64,000 nt of DNA from Flavobacterium fryxellicola (GCF_900143245.1 NZ_FRDK01000009.1:1-64000), one strand, 5' to 3'; shown: positions 19,632 to 29,775, counted from the first letter of the stretch. Notes: generated from the sequence alone by a model not told the origin. Made by a program: numbers and translations.

Positions 19632-21497
19632 TTAATTTGTTCTTATAATACCCGCAGTTGGTACATTAATTTTAACCAAACCATTGAATCTAATTTTTTC
19701 TTTTCGAATAAATTCACCTGTACAGTTGTAAATAAAAACATTGCGAATGCCGAAATCTTTGTTGCAATCAAATACCAAACTATTTTTGTGAGTTGCATTA
19801 ACGATCAGCAAATTTTTATTTATATTCTTTGGCGATATCACAGTGGGCTGATAAGCAACAACTGCTGTTTTATTTTCCAAAGATACTTCTGACCATCTGT
19901 AATTTGCTTCTGGGCCATAATTATAAGCTTGTCCTCGGGTCAGCACTTCATTAAATTCTTTCCACTGTAGTAACAAAAACTGAAGCATTTTTAAATGAGA
20001 TGAACTCATTTTGGTTAAATCTGTAGAAATTTGCGGCACGGATAGAAAGGTTTGTAACAATTGTAATGCTGCTATTTCTGTATCTTCATTTTGGTTCCAA
20101 GCTAGTGGATCGGCGTGTATAACTTGCTTATTTAAATTACGAGCATCTAATGTACGCGTACGATTCTCTAATATATTGTTAGGACAATCTATCGCCCGAA
20201 ACATATTAGCATACTGCTGCAATACTGGATTTGTAAAAAATTGTCTGTATTCGATAAGAACATCAGGATTTATAGCTTTGGTTTGACTGTATATATCTGC
20301 TAATAATTTTACAGTTGCTTCTTCAACACTTTCATAGTCGCGACCATTTCCCATTGGTAGATTTTTAGGAGCGAATCTTGAATTTATCAAATCCATAAAA
20401 TCGATTTTGAAACCATCTATTTTACTATCTTTTAGCAACGAAACCAAACGATCAGTAAGATGTTTTCGCACTTCTGGAAAACGTGGATCAACAACCCATG
20501 CGCTTGCCCAGTCGGCCTTGTAAAGCATTTTATCCTTCAGTTTTTCATATATTTCTGATTTTTCACCTATCATACTTGGTGCGACCCACAGCATATATTT
20601 CAAACCAAGGTCATGAACTTTTTCAACGTGTTGGTTAAAATCAGTAAATCTTTGAGTATTAATTTTCCAATCGCCATTATAGGCACAATAACCTGATTTA
20701 GCATCATAAGCTTTTTGCCATCCATCATCAACAATTATTGTCTCACAACCAATTTTTACAGCAAGTTCTGCTTGTTGTTCTATATTTTTGGCGTTTAATC
20801 CATCTGTTTTTAAAGCATACCAAGTACAATAAAAAGGAGCGTGCGCTTTTTTAGGGATTGAAGCAAAACTTAATTGGTTTTCAACTTTCCACCATTCTAG
20901 TAAATCCGTCTGTGCATCGTTATAATTAATTGCCCTGTTGTCAAATCGAATTTTCACTTTATAGGATTCTAAAGCGGTGGTTACATAAGAAAAAAGTCCA
21001 ATTTTAATATCAAATCCTACACCATTTTCTTCATTCTCACCAATTTGTAAAGTAGTTGGATAAACCAGTTCAGATACAGCAAGTGTTAATCGATTCGTAT
21101 TATCATTATTGATTAAGGTCATGCTGGGCTGATCCATCATAGCTGAGGTAAAAGCTGGTTTAGCGTTAAAACTTACAGGTATCATCCTCGAAATTGGGTA
21201 ATGATAAAGTGATGTTGGTTCATTTAAACCATCGGCACCGTAAGGACCTAAATAACTTTGAATATCAATTGAAGCTTGCTTGAACTTGATTGTGATAGGC
21301 GCCGGAATTGCTTTCTTTTGAGTAGATAGACTAATTTCAACTTCTTCAATACCCGGAGCAATTGTAGTAACTTTTACAGCACGACTAAAATTTTTATCCT
21401 CGCCTTCAATACTTAAATCTAATTTACCAACGGGGTAAGACTGAGCAATCGTAATTTGAGCCAAAAAAAGAAGTATTGTTAGTGCTGTTGTTTTCAT
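19632..21497 (-). CDS. Exported GH36-like alpha-galactosidase
   Basis: A 621-residue protein with a signal peptide ending ITIAQ. The catalytic barrel begins near residue 215 (PFYCTWYALKTDGLN) and contains CETIIVDDGWQK, the predicted nucleophile Asp366 in DGFKIDFMD and the predicted acid/base Asp437 in FRAIDCPNN. These motifs are those of clan GH-D, family GH36. It would release terminal alpha-galactose, or alpha-GalNAc in some subfamilies, in the periplasm. It is the first gene of the GH36-GH92-GH38-ROK-EamA-SIS run. Its product galactose could enter the galMKT cassette at the left of the window. Confidence 0.88.
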   Translation of the reverse strand: MKTTALTILLFLAQITIAQSYPVGKLDLSIEGEDKNFSRAVKVTTIAPGIEEVEISLSTQKKAIPAPITIKFKQASIDIQSYLGPYGADGLNEPTSLYHYPISRMIPVSFNAKPAFTSAMMDQPSMTLINNDNTNRLTLAVSELVYPTTLQIGENEENGVGFDIKIGLFSYVTTALESYKVKIRFDNRAINYNDAQTDLLEWWKVENQLSFASIPKKAHAPFYCTWYALKTDGLNAKNIEQQAELAVKIGCETIIVDDGWQKAYDAKSGYCAYNGDWKINTQRFTDFNQHVEKVHDLGLKYMLWVAPSMIGEKSEIYEKLKDKMLYKADWASAWVVDPRFPEVRKHLTDRLVSLLKDSKIDGFKIDFMDLINSRFAPKNLPMGNGRDYESVEEATVKLLADIYSQTKAINPDVLIEYRQFFTNPVLQQYANMFRAIDCPNNILENRTRTLDARNLNKQVIHADPLAWNQNEDTEIAALQLLQTFLSVPQISTDLTKMSSSHLKMLQFLLLQWKEFNEVLTRGQAYNYGPEANYRWSEVSLENKTAVVAYQPTVISPKNINKNLLIVNATHKNSLVFDCNKDFGIRNVFIYNCTGEFIRKEKIRFNGLVKINVPTAGIIRTN

Positions 21498-21737
21498 TTA
21501 GTGATATATTATTGATTGTGAAAAAATTTATTTATTATAAAAACTTATGTTTAAAATAGCTTATTTACAAAAATATGTTTGAGAAATACTTCCCATATAA
21601 AAAAATGCAAAAAAAGTACATATTTATAATTCACTTAAAGCTCGCATAACTATCGTGCGGAATAAATCCTTTGACCAGTTAATTAGAGCGAGCTCAGAAT
21701 GACAAACATAAAATGAATTACTCTGTTTATTAAAATA

Positions 21738-24434
21738 TTATTTCTGAATCATAACTTTTAACGTTTTAATTAAACCGTTATCATCAGATACTTTTAAAAA
21801 ATACATTCCGTTTATAATTGAATCTACATTAAATTCAACTGCATTTGTGCCCTCACTTATTTGAGAATATTTATTTTCTTTTTGTACACGACCTTGTAAA
21901 TCGTATAAAGCTAAAGTCATATTATCTTTTGACTTTCCAGAAAAATAGACTGTTAATAAATCTTTCACAGGATTAGGATACGCAAATACAACATCAGTCG
22001 AAGCCTCAAATTTATCTACTGAAAGAGTAAGATTTTCCTCTACAATTGAAACATCATCAAAATATGCAGGTATGTTTACACCCGCTACAAAAAACCTTAG
22101 TGCAACAAAGCCTGTAAAACTACTGGTGTAAGTGTACGGTCCATAACTCGTTTGCGTGGTTGTTAATGGAATATTGCCAATAGTGTGAAGGGTGCCAAAA
22201 GGCGATACGTCTTGCAATAATCTAAATGTAATGACCCTAGCCGCATCAGCATTTGCTTTAAAGGATATTATATAGTTTTTATCCTTTACTAAAAATACTC
22301 TCGTACTTAATTGTATGTTATCAATTCCAGTAGTTGTACCTAGGCTAGAAGCAGTAACCTTACCTACATTTGTCGTTGACGGAGGCAAAGCCACAGAAGT
22401 TATAGTGGCAGCCCCGCCATTACGATACGTTAAGCTCCATCCTGTGGTATCTGCATCAAAGGTTGGGTTAGTAACCATATTTGTGCCAGCAGGTGGAAGC
22501 ACAGGTATTACTGTGAGTATTTGAGTCACACTTTTTGCAGGATTTGTATTGCCATCACCACCTTGTGACGCAGTAATAGTAGTAGTACCTGGATTTACCA
22601 AACGAATTTGACCAGATACGATTGTTGCCACGCCACCTGCAGAGCTCGTATAAGTTATTGGTAAACCCGCAGAGGAAATGGCTCCAGGATTAAAATCTGC
22701 CTCGTTAACCACTTTTGTCGGCAATGAATTAAATGTGATAGTTTGCAATATTTTAGTACCATCATAACCATAGCCCGTTATTGCAAAATTATAAGGATTC
22801 TCGTCAGCATCGTTATTGGCAATGCTTACCGTGCCTGGAAATACCGCCACCGACGTAGGGGCAAATCTTACCTGAAAAGTTACCGAACCATTAGCAGAGA
22901 CCGTGGCAGGCGCATCTGTTTCTAGTGAAAATCCCGTACCTGCAACTACAACCTTTGGCGTACCTGTCAAGTTTAGCACTAAATCACCAATGTTTTGGAT
23001 GGTAAATGTTACTATTTGAGGAGCAGTCGATGCAACATCACCAAAATCAAAACTTCCAGTATTGTCAGGAATATTTACAATTCCTTGTTTTACCAGCATT
23101 TCTGGACGTGCAATAACTGTTGGGTTTTCATAAGCGCCCATATCACTAGCAAAACCTATTGGACGAGCAAGCCCTAAAACATCGTTGGCAGCAAACTGTC
23201 CCGCTGTATTACTCCCATTGTTAACCGCGGGGCTAGTGTTTTGTAACCGAAAGTTTGCAGTCGCATCTAACGCTACGGTAACAAAGTTTGGATTGCCAGT
23301 TTTGTCATTAGACCCATTTCTAAAAGATGGCCCGTTAAAATACAAGTTATAGTCGTAGACAGCACCAGCATCATTTGCATTGCAGTTTCCTCCTGTGCGG
23401 GCAAACATGATGTTGTTAAATATTTTTACATCACTGCACTCCTGTCCAAAAATCTCTGCATAGCCCACTACCGTTCCGTTATTGTATGCGGTATTGTTGA
23501 TGATATCAACTCTTACAGCTTGATAAGCATGAATACCGCTTCCCCCGTTATTATAGGACACATTGTTTTCTACTAATGTGCGACCTGTGTAGACTGGTTT
23601 ACCTTGAGTTCCGTTATTTGCATCTATAATAATTCCATTTCCATCTGATAAATTATCAACTCCACTTAAAGACCTTCTCCATTTAATTTGGGTTTTGTTG
23701 CCGTAACAAATGTTACCACGGATGATTATTTTGTAAGTAGTAACGGCATCAATTGCTTGTGGCCCAAAAATGCTTATCCCGCTGGTAGCATACATAGTAT
23801 ACCAAGAATTGTTGTAAACTAGGTTGTTTTCTATAGTGATATAATCTGCTGCACCAACACCAATGCCTCCTGCGGGAAAATCATGAACTTTTAAATTTCT
23901 AATGATAATGTGATGTGGATTTCCTGTTTTAGCTACCGATATAGCGTTCGTATTAAAATTTGCATTAAAAGTAGGCGGTGATATCTTAGATTGTTCGTAA
24001 GATGCTTGCGCACCTGCAAGCGTAAGGTTGGCATTATTACCCTCCAACTCTAAACCTTCAAAAACAATATAAGACGCATCAATTACCACAGCATCCCATA
24101 CGTTTCCTGATGCCGTTAACTTTGGTGAATGCCCAGCGAGGGGTTTAAAAGTGATGTAATTACTAGCATTACCACTTCTATTAATTGTTAATAATGGTCC
24201 ATTAGTGCTATTGTAGTTTCCATCCATAATATATACCGTTGAACCTGGATTAGTCGAGTTGGCAGCTCTTTGAATGGTTCTAAAAGCAGTAGCAGGTGTT
24301 AATCCATTGTTCTCTTCAACACCGGTAAGTGCTGAAACATAATAGTCTGTGGCCCATAAATGACCAGACATTAAGCTTAGAAGAAATACTAAAATAAGCT
24401 TGAATTTCATTTTTTTAAAATAATTTTTTTCCAT
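21738..24434 (-). CDS. Type IX-secreted multidomain parallel beta-helix protein
   Basis: An 898-residue exported protein. The signal peptide ends at HLWA; an alternative ATG eight codons in (24410) gives a more standard signal. Domains in order: DUF1565-type start (TDYYVSALTGVEENNG), right-handed beta-helix repeats to about residue 430, an Asn-rich helix region, a choice-of-anchor/ASPM-Hydin-like Ig domain (about 450-560), and a Big/MBG-like Ig domain (about 565-650). A CBM4/9-like galactose-binding domain follows (about 655-800, ending PAYFDDVSIVEE), then a type A sorting domain from FAYPNPVKDLL to the end. The last directs secretion by the type IX system to the cell surface. The helix may be a polysaccharide lyase or glycosidase, but no catalytic residues could be assigned. 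Confidence 0.85.
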   Translation of the reverse strand: MEKNYFKKMKFKLILVFLLSLMSGHLWATDYYVSALTGVEENNGLTPATAFRTIQRAANSTNPGSTVYIMDGNYNSTNGPLLTINRSGNASNYITFKPLAGHSPKLTASGNVWDAVVIDASYIVFEGLELEGNNANLTLAGAQASYEQSKISPPTFNANFNTNAISVAKTGNPHHIIIRNLKVHDFPAGGIGVGAADYITIENNLVYNNSWYTMYATSGISIFGPQAIDAVTTYKIIIRGNICYGNKTQIKWRRSLSGVDNLSDGNGIIIDANNGTQGKPVYTGRTLVENNVSYNNGGSGIHAYQAVRVDIINNTAYNNGTVVGYAEIFGQECSDVKIFNNIMFARTGGNCNANDAGAVYDYNLYFNGPSFRNGSNDKTGNPNFVTVALDATANFRLQNTSPAVNNGSNTAGQFAANDVLGLARPIGFASDMGAYENPTVIARPEMLVKQGIVNIPDNTGSFDFGDVASTAPQIVTFTIQNIGDLVLNLTGTPKVVVAGTGFSLETDAPATVSANGSVTFQVRFAPTSVAVFPGTVSIANNDADENPYNFAITGYGYDGTKILQTITFNSLPTKVVNEADFNPGAISSAGLPITYTSSAGGVATIVSGQIRLVNPGTTTITASQGGDGNTNPAKSVTQILTVIPVLPPAGTNMVTNPTFDADTTGWSLTYRNGGAATITSVALPPSTTNVGKVTASSLGTTTGIDNIQLSTRVFLVKDKNYIISFKANADAARVITFRLLQDVSPFGTLHTIGNIPLTTTQTSYGPYTYTSSFTGFVALRFFVAGVNIPAYFDDVSIVEENLTLSVDKFEASTDVVFAYPNPVKDLLTVYFSGKSKDNMTLALYDLQGRVQKENKYSQISEGTNAVEFNVDSIINGMYFLKVSDDNGLIKTLKVMIQK

Positions 24435-24552
24435 TTTCTTATATTTTAGACGTTAATCAAATTTTTTATTTGTGTTTTAATCCTGTTATATAATCAGCAA
24501 TAGTTATACTATTACTTTGCAACTTCTTTTTAAAAATATTCTAAAATTGCAA

Positions 24553-27162
24553 TCAATAAAATTCTTTTTGGAGCATAACATTTTTGTTTATTAACCTTGA
24601 TTTTTCAGTAGGTTGGCCTCCGCCAATCGAAAATTCATAAATTCCGTTCAAAGGTTTACTATCCCCATTATTATCTACAGCAGAAACATTATCTCTGTTA
24701 ATTTTAAAAACAACTTTTTTGCTCTCACCAGCTTTTAATGCAATACGTTCAAAACCCTTAAGATCTCTGATAGAATTATTATTGTCATTGTTTTTATTGG
24801 TAACATACAATTGCACAACTTCATCGCCATTTCTATCTCCTGTATTTGTGACTTTAGCTTCTATAATAATTTCATCGCTATTAGAAGCATTTGATATTTT
24901 AAGCTCATTATATTCGAAAGTAGTATAACTTAATCCAAAACCAAAGGGATACAATGGCTCTCCTTTGAAGTAACGATAGGTTCTGTTTTGCATACTGTAA
25001 TCTTCAAAATCAGGTAATTGACTAACATTTTTATAAAAAGTGACCGGTAAGCGACCTGCGGGATTATAATCTCCAAATAAGACATCTGCGATAGCCTCTC
25101 CTCCCTCCTGTCCTGGATACCACGCTTGAATAATTGCTGGAATATTTTCGGCTTCCCATTCAAACCCCATAGCACCACCAGACATATTAATAAACACCAC
25201 AGGTTTCCCGGTTGCATTTAAAGCTTTTAGAACTGCCGTTTGAACTGCTGGCAATTCAATATTTGTTCTATCTCCTCCTTTGAATCCTTCTACAGAAACT
25301 GGCATGGCCTCTCCTTCTAACTTTGCCGAAATCCCTCCTACAAACACAATAACATCTGCATCTTTTACACGTTCCGCAATTTGTTCGGGTGATAGTTTTT
25401 CAATTTTACCTGCATCAAATTTAATTTCTGCATTATCTGTATATTGCAAATGCTCAATTACTACTTTATATTTTTGTCCTTTAATCGCATTGAAAGTATA
25501 ATATCCCGTCTTTAAATCGGTTTCAATTTTCTTTTCACCATTAATAAATAGTTTGCAGCGGTCATCTCCTTGTAAAGCAAAAGATACTTCTCCTGAACTG
25601 TCTGGAATATATTCCGAAGTCCAACGCATTGAAATACTATTGGCGATCACACCTTCGGCAACAAGTTCACCATCACCCCATTGAAAATCAATCTTTTTAT
25701 CTAATTTTACTACAGCTGGTACACCCTCCCATTTTGTGTTTTTAAAATACTCTCCATTAAAACCTTGTTGCCCTTTATAATTAAATTGGCTCGGCTTATA
25801 CTGCGATTTAAACACTTCATTATCTGCTATATTTACTCCCTGCTCATAAATTATTTCACCCTTAAATTTTGATTTAACCCCCTCTAAGACAGATACTAAC
25901 TCTGATGGAAACCCATAGTAATTTGATAATAAAACAGACTCATCTGCTGCATTAGGTCCTACTATCGCTATCTTTTTTATGTTTTTATTTATCGGTAATG
26001 TATTACTTTCATTCTTTAACAAAACCATAGATTCTTGTGCCATTTTTAACGCATGTGCTTTATGCTCTTTCGCCTCTAAGGCACTCAAATCAATGTTTGA
26101 AAAAGGAACTTTAGATAAAGGGTCAAACATCCCTAAACGAAACCTGATGGTAAATAACCTTTTAACTGAGGTATTGATTTCGGTTTCTGTCAACAACCCA
26201 TCTGCAAGTGCTTTTGATAAGGCATTGTAAGCAGGATCGCCCGAACATTCACAATCAGTACCATGCAATACCGCGGCTGCGGCGGCACTTTCTTTATTGG
26301 GATGGGTTTTATGAGTTTTCCAAAAATGATTAATTCCCCCACAGTCCGATGTGACGTATCCTTTAAAATTCCATTTTTCTCTTAAAATGGAAGTCATTAA
26401 TTTATCATTACCACAGCAGGGCTGCCCATCAAATGCATTATAAGCACACATAACTCCACTTACTTTTGCATCAACAATTAAATCTTTAAAAGCTGGCAGG
26501 TATGTGTTCCATAAATCATAATCTGACACTTCCGCATTAAACGTACTTCTATTCCATTCAGGACCGCTATGTACTGCATAATGTTTAGCACATGCCGATG
26601 CTTTTAAATAATTAGGATTATCACCTTCTATACCTCTCACAAAGGCTTTACCTAAGGAGCCAGTTAAAAATGGATCTTCTCCATAGGTTTCTTGGCCTCG
26701 ACCCCATCGTGGATCACGAAAAATATTTATATTCGGAGACCAGTAAGTCAAACCTAAATAAATACCAGTATTTCCTTTTTTTTGAGAATCATTATAGATA
26801 GCTCGTCCTTCAGTTGCACAATAATCAGCCATGGTTTGCATTGCCGATGGATTCCAGCCCGCAGCCATTCCTATAGCTTGAGGATAGGATGTTACATGAT
26901 ATGGCGTTCTAGCAACTCCATGTAATGTTTCATTCCACCAATTGTATGCAGGAATCCCTAAACGAGGAATGGCTGGCGATTTATTTACCATTTGACTGAT
27001 TTTTTCCTCAATAGTCATAAGAGAAACTAAATTATCTACTCGTTCCTCCAATTGCAAAGTTGAATCCTGAAAAGAATGAGCGTGTAAAACCTTGTTTGAA
27101 CACGAATTCATGATCAACAGTGTTAAAAAAAAACTTGAAGTTAGTATTATTCTTTTTCTCAT
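24553..27162 (-). CDS. Lipoprotein GH3 beta-glycosidase with PA14 insert (probable beta-xylosidase)
   Basis: Start chosen at the ATG at 27160-27162, giving MRKRIILTSSFFLTLLIMNSC, a lipoprotein signal with Cys21; the longer frame starts at a TTG and adds seven polar residues. The protein has 869 residues. GH3 N-domain motifs include DPRWGRGQETYGEDPF and CAKHYAVHSGPEWNR, with predicted nucleophile Asp273 in VTSDCGG. Within the C-domain is a PA14 insert (about residues 455-580, FNGEYFKNTKWEGVP to IKFDAGK), followed by GH3-C and a fibronectin-III-like end. This arrangement is known from Bacteroidota beta-xylosidases and beta-glucosidases. It follows a CE6-like esterase and a GH39-like gene, so xylan side work is likely. 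Confidence 0.92.
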   Translation of the reverse strand: MRKRIILTSSFFLTLLIMNSCSNKVLHAHSFQDSTLQLEERVDNLVSLMTIEEKISQMVNKSPAIPRLGIPAYNWWNETLHGVARTPYHVTSYPQAIGMAAGWNPSAMQTMADYCATEGRAIYNDSQKKGNTGIYLGLTYWSPNINIFRDPRWGRGQETYGEDPFLTGSLGKAFVRGIEGDNPNYLKASACAKHYAVHSGPEWNRSTFNAEVSDYDLWNTYLPAFKDLIVDAKVSGVMCAYNAFDGQPCCGNDKLMTSILREKWNFKGYVTSDCGGINHFWKTHKTHPNKESAAAAAVLHGTDCECSGDPAYNALSKALADGLLTETEINTSVKRLFTIRFRLGMFDPLSKVPFSNIDLSALEAKEHKAHALKMAQESMVLLKNESNTLPINKNIKKIAIVGPNAADESVLLSNYYGFPSELVSVLEGVKSKFKGEIIYEQGVNIADNEVFKSQYKPSQFNYKGQQGFNGEYFKNTKWEGVPAVVKLDKKIDFQWGDGELVAEGVIANSISMRWTSEYIPDSSGEVSFALQGDDRCKLFINGEKKIETDLKTGYYTFNAIKGQKYKVVIEHLQYTDNAEIKFDAGKIEKLSPEQIAERVKDADVIVFVGGISAKLEGEAMPVSVEGFKGGDRTNIELPAVQTAVLKALNATGKPVVFINMSGGAMGFEWEAENIPAIIQAWYPGQEGGEAIADVLFGDYNPAGRLPVTFYKNVSQLPDFEDYSMQNRTYRYFKGEPLYPFGFGLSYTTFEYNELKISNASNSDEIIIEAKVTNTGDRNGDEVVQLYVTNKNNDNNNSIRDLKGFERIALKAGESKKVVFKINRDNVSAVDNNGDSKPLNGIYEFSIGGGQPTEKSRLINKNVMLQKEFY

Positions 27163-27221
27163 TTTATTATTACTATTTTGCAATTACTGATTTTATATCT
27201 AGAACTTTTTATGATATTTCG

Positions 27222-27238
27222 TTATCCATTATGGATAA
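27222..27238. promoter_or_regulatory. 17-bp palindrome upstream of the PA14-GH3 gene
   Basis: Reads TTATCCAT-T-ATGGATAA, a palindrome with 8-bp arms around one central base, 60 bp upstream of the GH3 start at 27162 in a 194-bp gap. It could be an operator or a chance feature of AT-rich DNA. No second copy was noticed in the window. Confidence 0.35.
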
Positions 27239-27356
27239 ATGAAACCAAATTTTTTTATGCATTTAGCTGTTGCTTTTTATTTAATTTCACCATTAACTGT
27301 AATAAAATGAGATTCAAAACATATTCTGCATACCGCTCTCACTTAATAACAAAAAT

Positions 27357-28178
27357 CTACTTGCGTATAATTTCTAAATATTTCTGGGCAAATCGTTTAC
27401 CAAGCATCCTTTGAGATTTAGAATCAAAATGTAAATCATCTCCAATACTTTTAAAATCTTTACTTTTTACCAAAAAGGCATACGGCTCTAAAAAAACATT
27501 CTGCTGTATTTGTTTGTTAATTACTTTTTCTTTTGAATTATTTTTTCTAAACATCCCAATTTCAGCGGTTAAAATGATTAATTTATCATTTTCAGTCGTA
27601 CGTCTAAATTCAGTAAATAACTTTTTTAACTTGGTTTTATAATTAAATATTTCTTTAGATAAAACATCACTTTCGCCCTGATGCCATAAAACTCCTTTTA
27701 TAATGCCATTTTTCTTTGCCCATGAAACTTGACCCTTTAAATTAGAAAGCAATTTTACATTGCGATGTATTGAATCACCAATCCACTTATCGATCGAACT
27801 TCCTCCAACCGCCGCGGGAATTAGCAAAACACAAATAGAATCTGGAACATTCTTTATCAATTCTTTCGCAAAAGCAAGTCCACAACTTAGTCCCTTTTTG
27901 TCCGATTCAAAAAAACTGATTGGCTCCTTAGCCATTATAATTTTATTTTCAATATTAATTGCTACTATTCTATCATTAGCAATCGTATCCCTCGGAGCTA
28001 CAATCGCTCGTCCAGCCATGTTTGACTGACCAGCTAAAATAAATATCCAAGTATTTTCCTTCGAATAGCTTTTGACTGGATATTCCTCTTTGTTAGGAAA
28101 AACAGACATTTTGTCAAACTCTTGACTGTAAATAGAATTCCAGTTAGCTAACAAAAACAATAGAAATAAGTATTTCAT
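27357..28178 (-). CDS. Exported CE6/SASA-type carbohydrate acetylesterase
   Basis: Start set at the ATG at 28176-28178, giving MKYLFLLFLLANWNSIYSQ, a clean signal peptide; the longer frame begins with GTG. The 273-residue protein is a serine esterase of the sialate O-acetylesterase (SASA) group that includes CE6 acetylxylan esterases. The catalytic Ser is in ILAGQSNMAGR. The other blocks are AAVGGSSIDKWI, GVLWHQGESD and the C-terminal GDDLHFD, which holds the Asp/His pair. It would remove acetyl groups from xylan or xylo-oligosaccharides, fitting the GH39-like gene 56 bp upstream and the GH3 gene downstream. Exact acetylated substrate is inferred. Confidence 0.82.
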   Translation of the reverse strand: MKYLFLLFLLANWNSIYSQEFDKMSVFPNKEEYPVKSYSKENTWIFILAGQSNMAGRAIVAPRDTIANDRIVAINIENKIIMAKEPISFFESDKKGLSCGLAFAKELIKNVPDSICVLLIPAAVGGSSIDKWIGDSIHRNVKLLSNLKGQVSWAKKNGIIKGVLWHQGESDVLSKEIFNYKTKLKKLFTEFRRTTENDKLIILTAEIGMFRKNNSKEKVINKQIQQNVFLEPYAFLVKSKDFKSIGDDLHFDSKSQRMLGKRFAQKYLEIIRK

Positions 28179-28234
28179 ATTAGTTGATTGTTTGATAAAA
28201 GTCACAGATAAAAATCTATGCTGTATTTTCGCAT

Positions 28235-29716
28235 TTAATTTGTCGGATTTAATTGAATTAGACTTTTATCAGCAATTAAAATTGGACTGTCATAAATAGG
28301 AATATTTTTAAACGTATAAACTGCATTTTTCACTGACCATTGATCTTTTGGGATTTGATAAATAGAACCTGTAATAATGTCAACATATACTGGATCGCTA
28401 ATATTAGCATTAGCAATTGTAAAATCAAATGTTTTTTTATCCAATGAGTTGGAGGGAATTCCTTCGCTTTCCCAAATAGTAAACAACTGCTGTTTAGACT
28501 CTTTGTTTTGGTAAGCGTAAACCTCAAATCTTCTGTCGGTACTTTTAGTAATCGCTAAATGAAGTGGATTTTCAGGCACATAATTCCTGTTATGAGTTTC
28601 TTTTACCTCTTCAATACGTTCCAACGTATTATCAAAAACCGAAGCCACATTTTGAGCCGCATAGTATGCCATTTTTAGTCGGATGGCTTTTTTAGTTGAA
28701 TCTGATTCAATAATTCCTTTCACATTTAGTTTAGTAATAGGACCTCCTGTGTAAGCAATATCTATAATAGTAAACAAACTGTTTTCTACGTCATGACCCA
28801 AATCTCCAAGCATTCGTCTAGTATTCCACTTAGCTTGAGATATCTCTGACCAATCATGATCACCAATTGCGCCTCTATTACTGCCTCCCTTGGAAGGAGC
28901 TCCGTTTTCTCCTTGTCGCAAAGTCATTTTTGGGGCGTATTTATGTAGTAAACTTTTTAATTTTTCAACTTTATCGTAATTGGAATCGGGGTTATACACA
29001 TAATCATGGTATACCATGTTATCAAACAAATGCATCTTTTTCTGACTTGCGATAATTTCAAAAAAATCTTCTGCAAAATCTAAATCAATATGTCCCATGG
29101 CCAATCCAGAAATTTTCGATTCAGGCTGAATTTTTTTTATAATTTCTGCTGTTCTAATATTTAATTCAGCTGTAATTTTTGCAGAATTGATAGTATTGTC
29201 ACCAAAATTTGGTTCATTCCAAACCTCCCATTCTACTACTTTATTTTTATAACGTTTTACCATTGCAGTAACCCAATTATCCCATGCTTTAAGTGCCTCT
29301 TCTGATTTTGGAATTCCTGCTGATAAATTGACGCCTCCGCCACCTTCATAAATCGAGTTTCCATAAGATAACTGCAGCCAAGGCTGTAATCCTTTTTTTG
29401 TCGCATCATTTACAATATGATCCAACCAAGACCAGTCGTAAACACCTTTTACTGTTTCCGTCTTTGCCCATCCTGTTTGAACCCTAATTCTTTTAATTCC
29501 AAGTGGCGCTAAATAATCTTTATAAGAATCATAATTAGCATAATCACGATCAAGTGTTTCACAACCAATGATCCAATTTGAGGCTTTAATATCTTTAACA
29601 TTTCGTGATTTGATTTTACCTAAAAGCGGGTACTTTATTTCAGCATTTTGAGCTTGGCTACAGCCAAAAGTCAAGAAAGTTAGCACTATAATTATTAATT
29701 GTTTTACAAGACTCAT
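28235..29716 (-). CDS. Lipoprotein clan GH-A glycoside hydrolase (GH39-like)
   Basis: A 493-residue protein with a lipoprotein signal (TFLTFGC, Cys19). The barrel has IKRIRVQTGWAKTE near residue 75, the predicted acid/base Glu168 in EWEVWNEPNFGD and the predicted nucleophile Glu270 in LRQGENGAP, the two-Glu pattern of clan GH-A. WEVWNEPN is typical of GH39 beta-xylosidases, but the remainder is diverged, so the family is not certain. A C-terminal beta domain follows from about residue 370. First gene of a GH39-CE6-GH3 run whose promoter has the LacI-type operator at 29776, so a role on xylan fragments is likely. Confidence 0.78.
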   Translation of the reverse strand: MSLVKQLIIIVLTFLTFGCSQAQNAEIKYPLLGKIKSRNVKDIKASNWIIGCETLDRDYANYDSYKDYLAPLGIKRIRVQTGWAKTETVKGVYDWSWLDHIVNDATKKGLQPWLQLSYGNSIYEGGGGVNLSAGIPKSEEALKAWDNWVTAMVKRYKNKVVEWEVWNEPNFGDNTINSAKITAELNIRTAEIIKKIQPESKISGLAMGHIDLDFAEDFFEIIASQKKMHLFDNMVYHDYVYNPDSNYDKVEKLKSLLHKYAPKMTLRQGENGAPSKGGSNRGAIGDHDWSEISQAKWNTRRMLGDLGHDVENSLFTIIDIAYTGGPITKLNVKGIIESDSTKKAIRLKMAYYAAQNVASVFDNTLERIEEVKETHNRNYVPENPLHLAITKSTDRRFEVYAYQNKESKQQLFTIWESEGIPSNSLDKKTFDFTIANANISDPVYVDIITGSIYQIPKDQWSVKNAVYTFKNIPIYDSPILIADKSLIQLNPTN

Positions 29717-29775
29717 TTTGAAGAATATTAGGGAGAGTTAAATTTGTTTTGGTAATGAGACAACCTTTACTGCTA

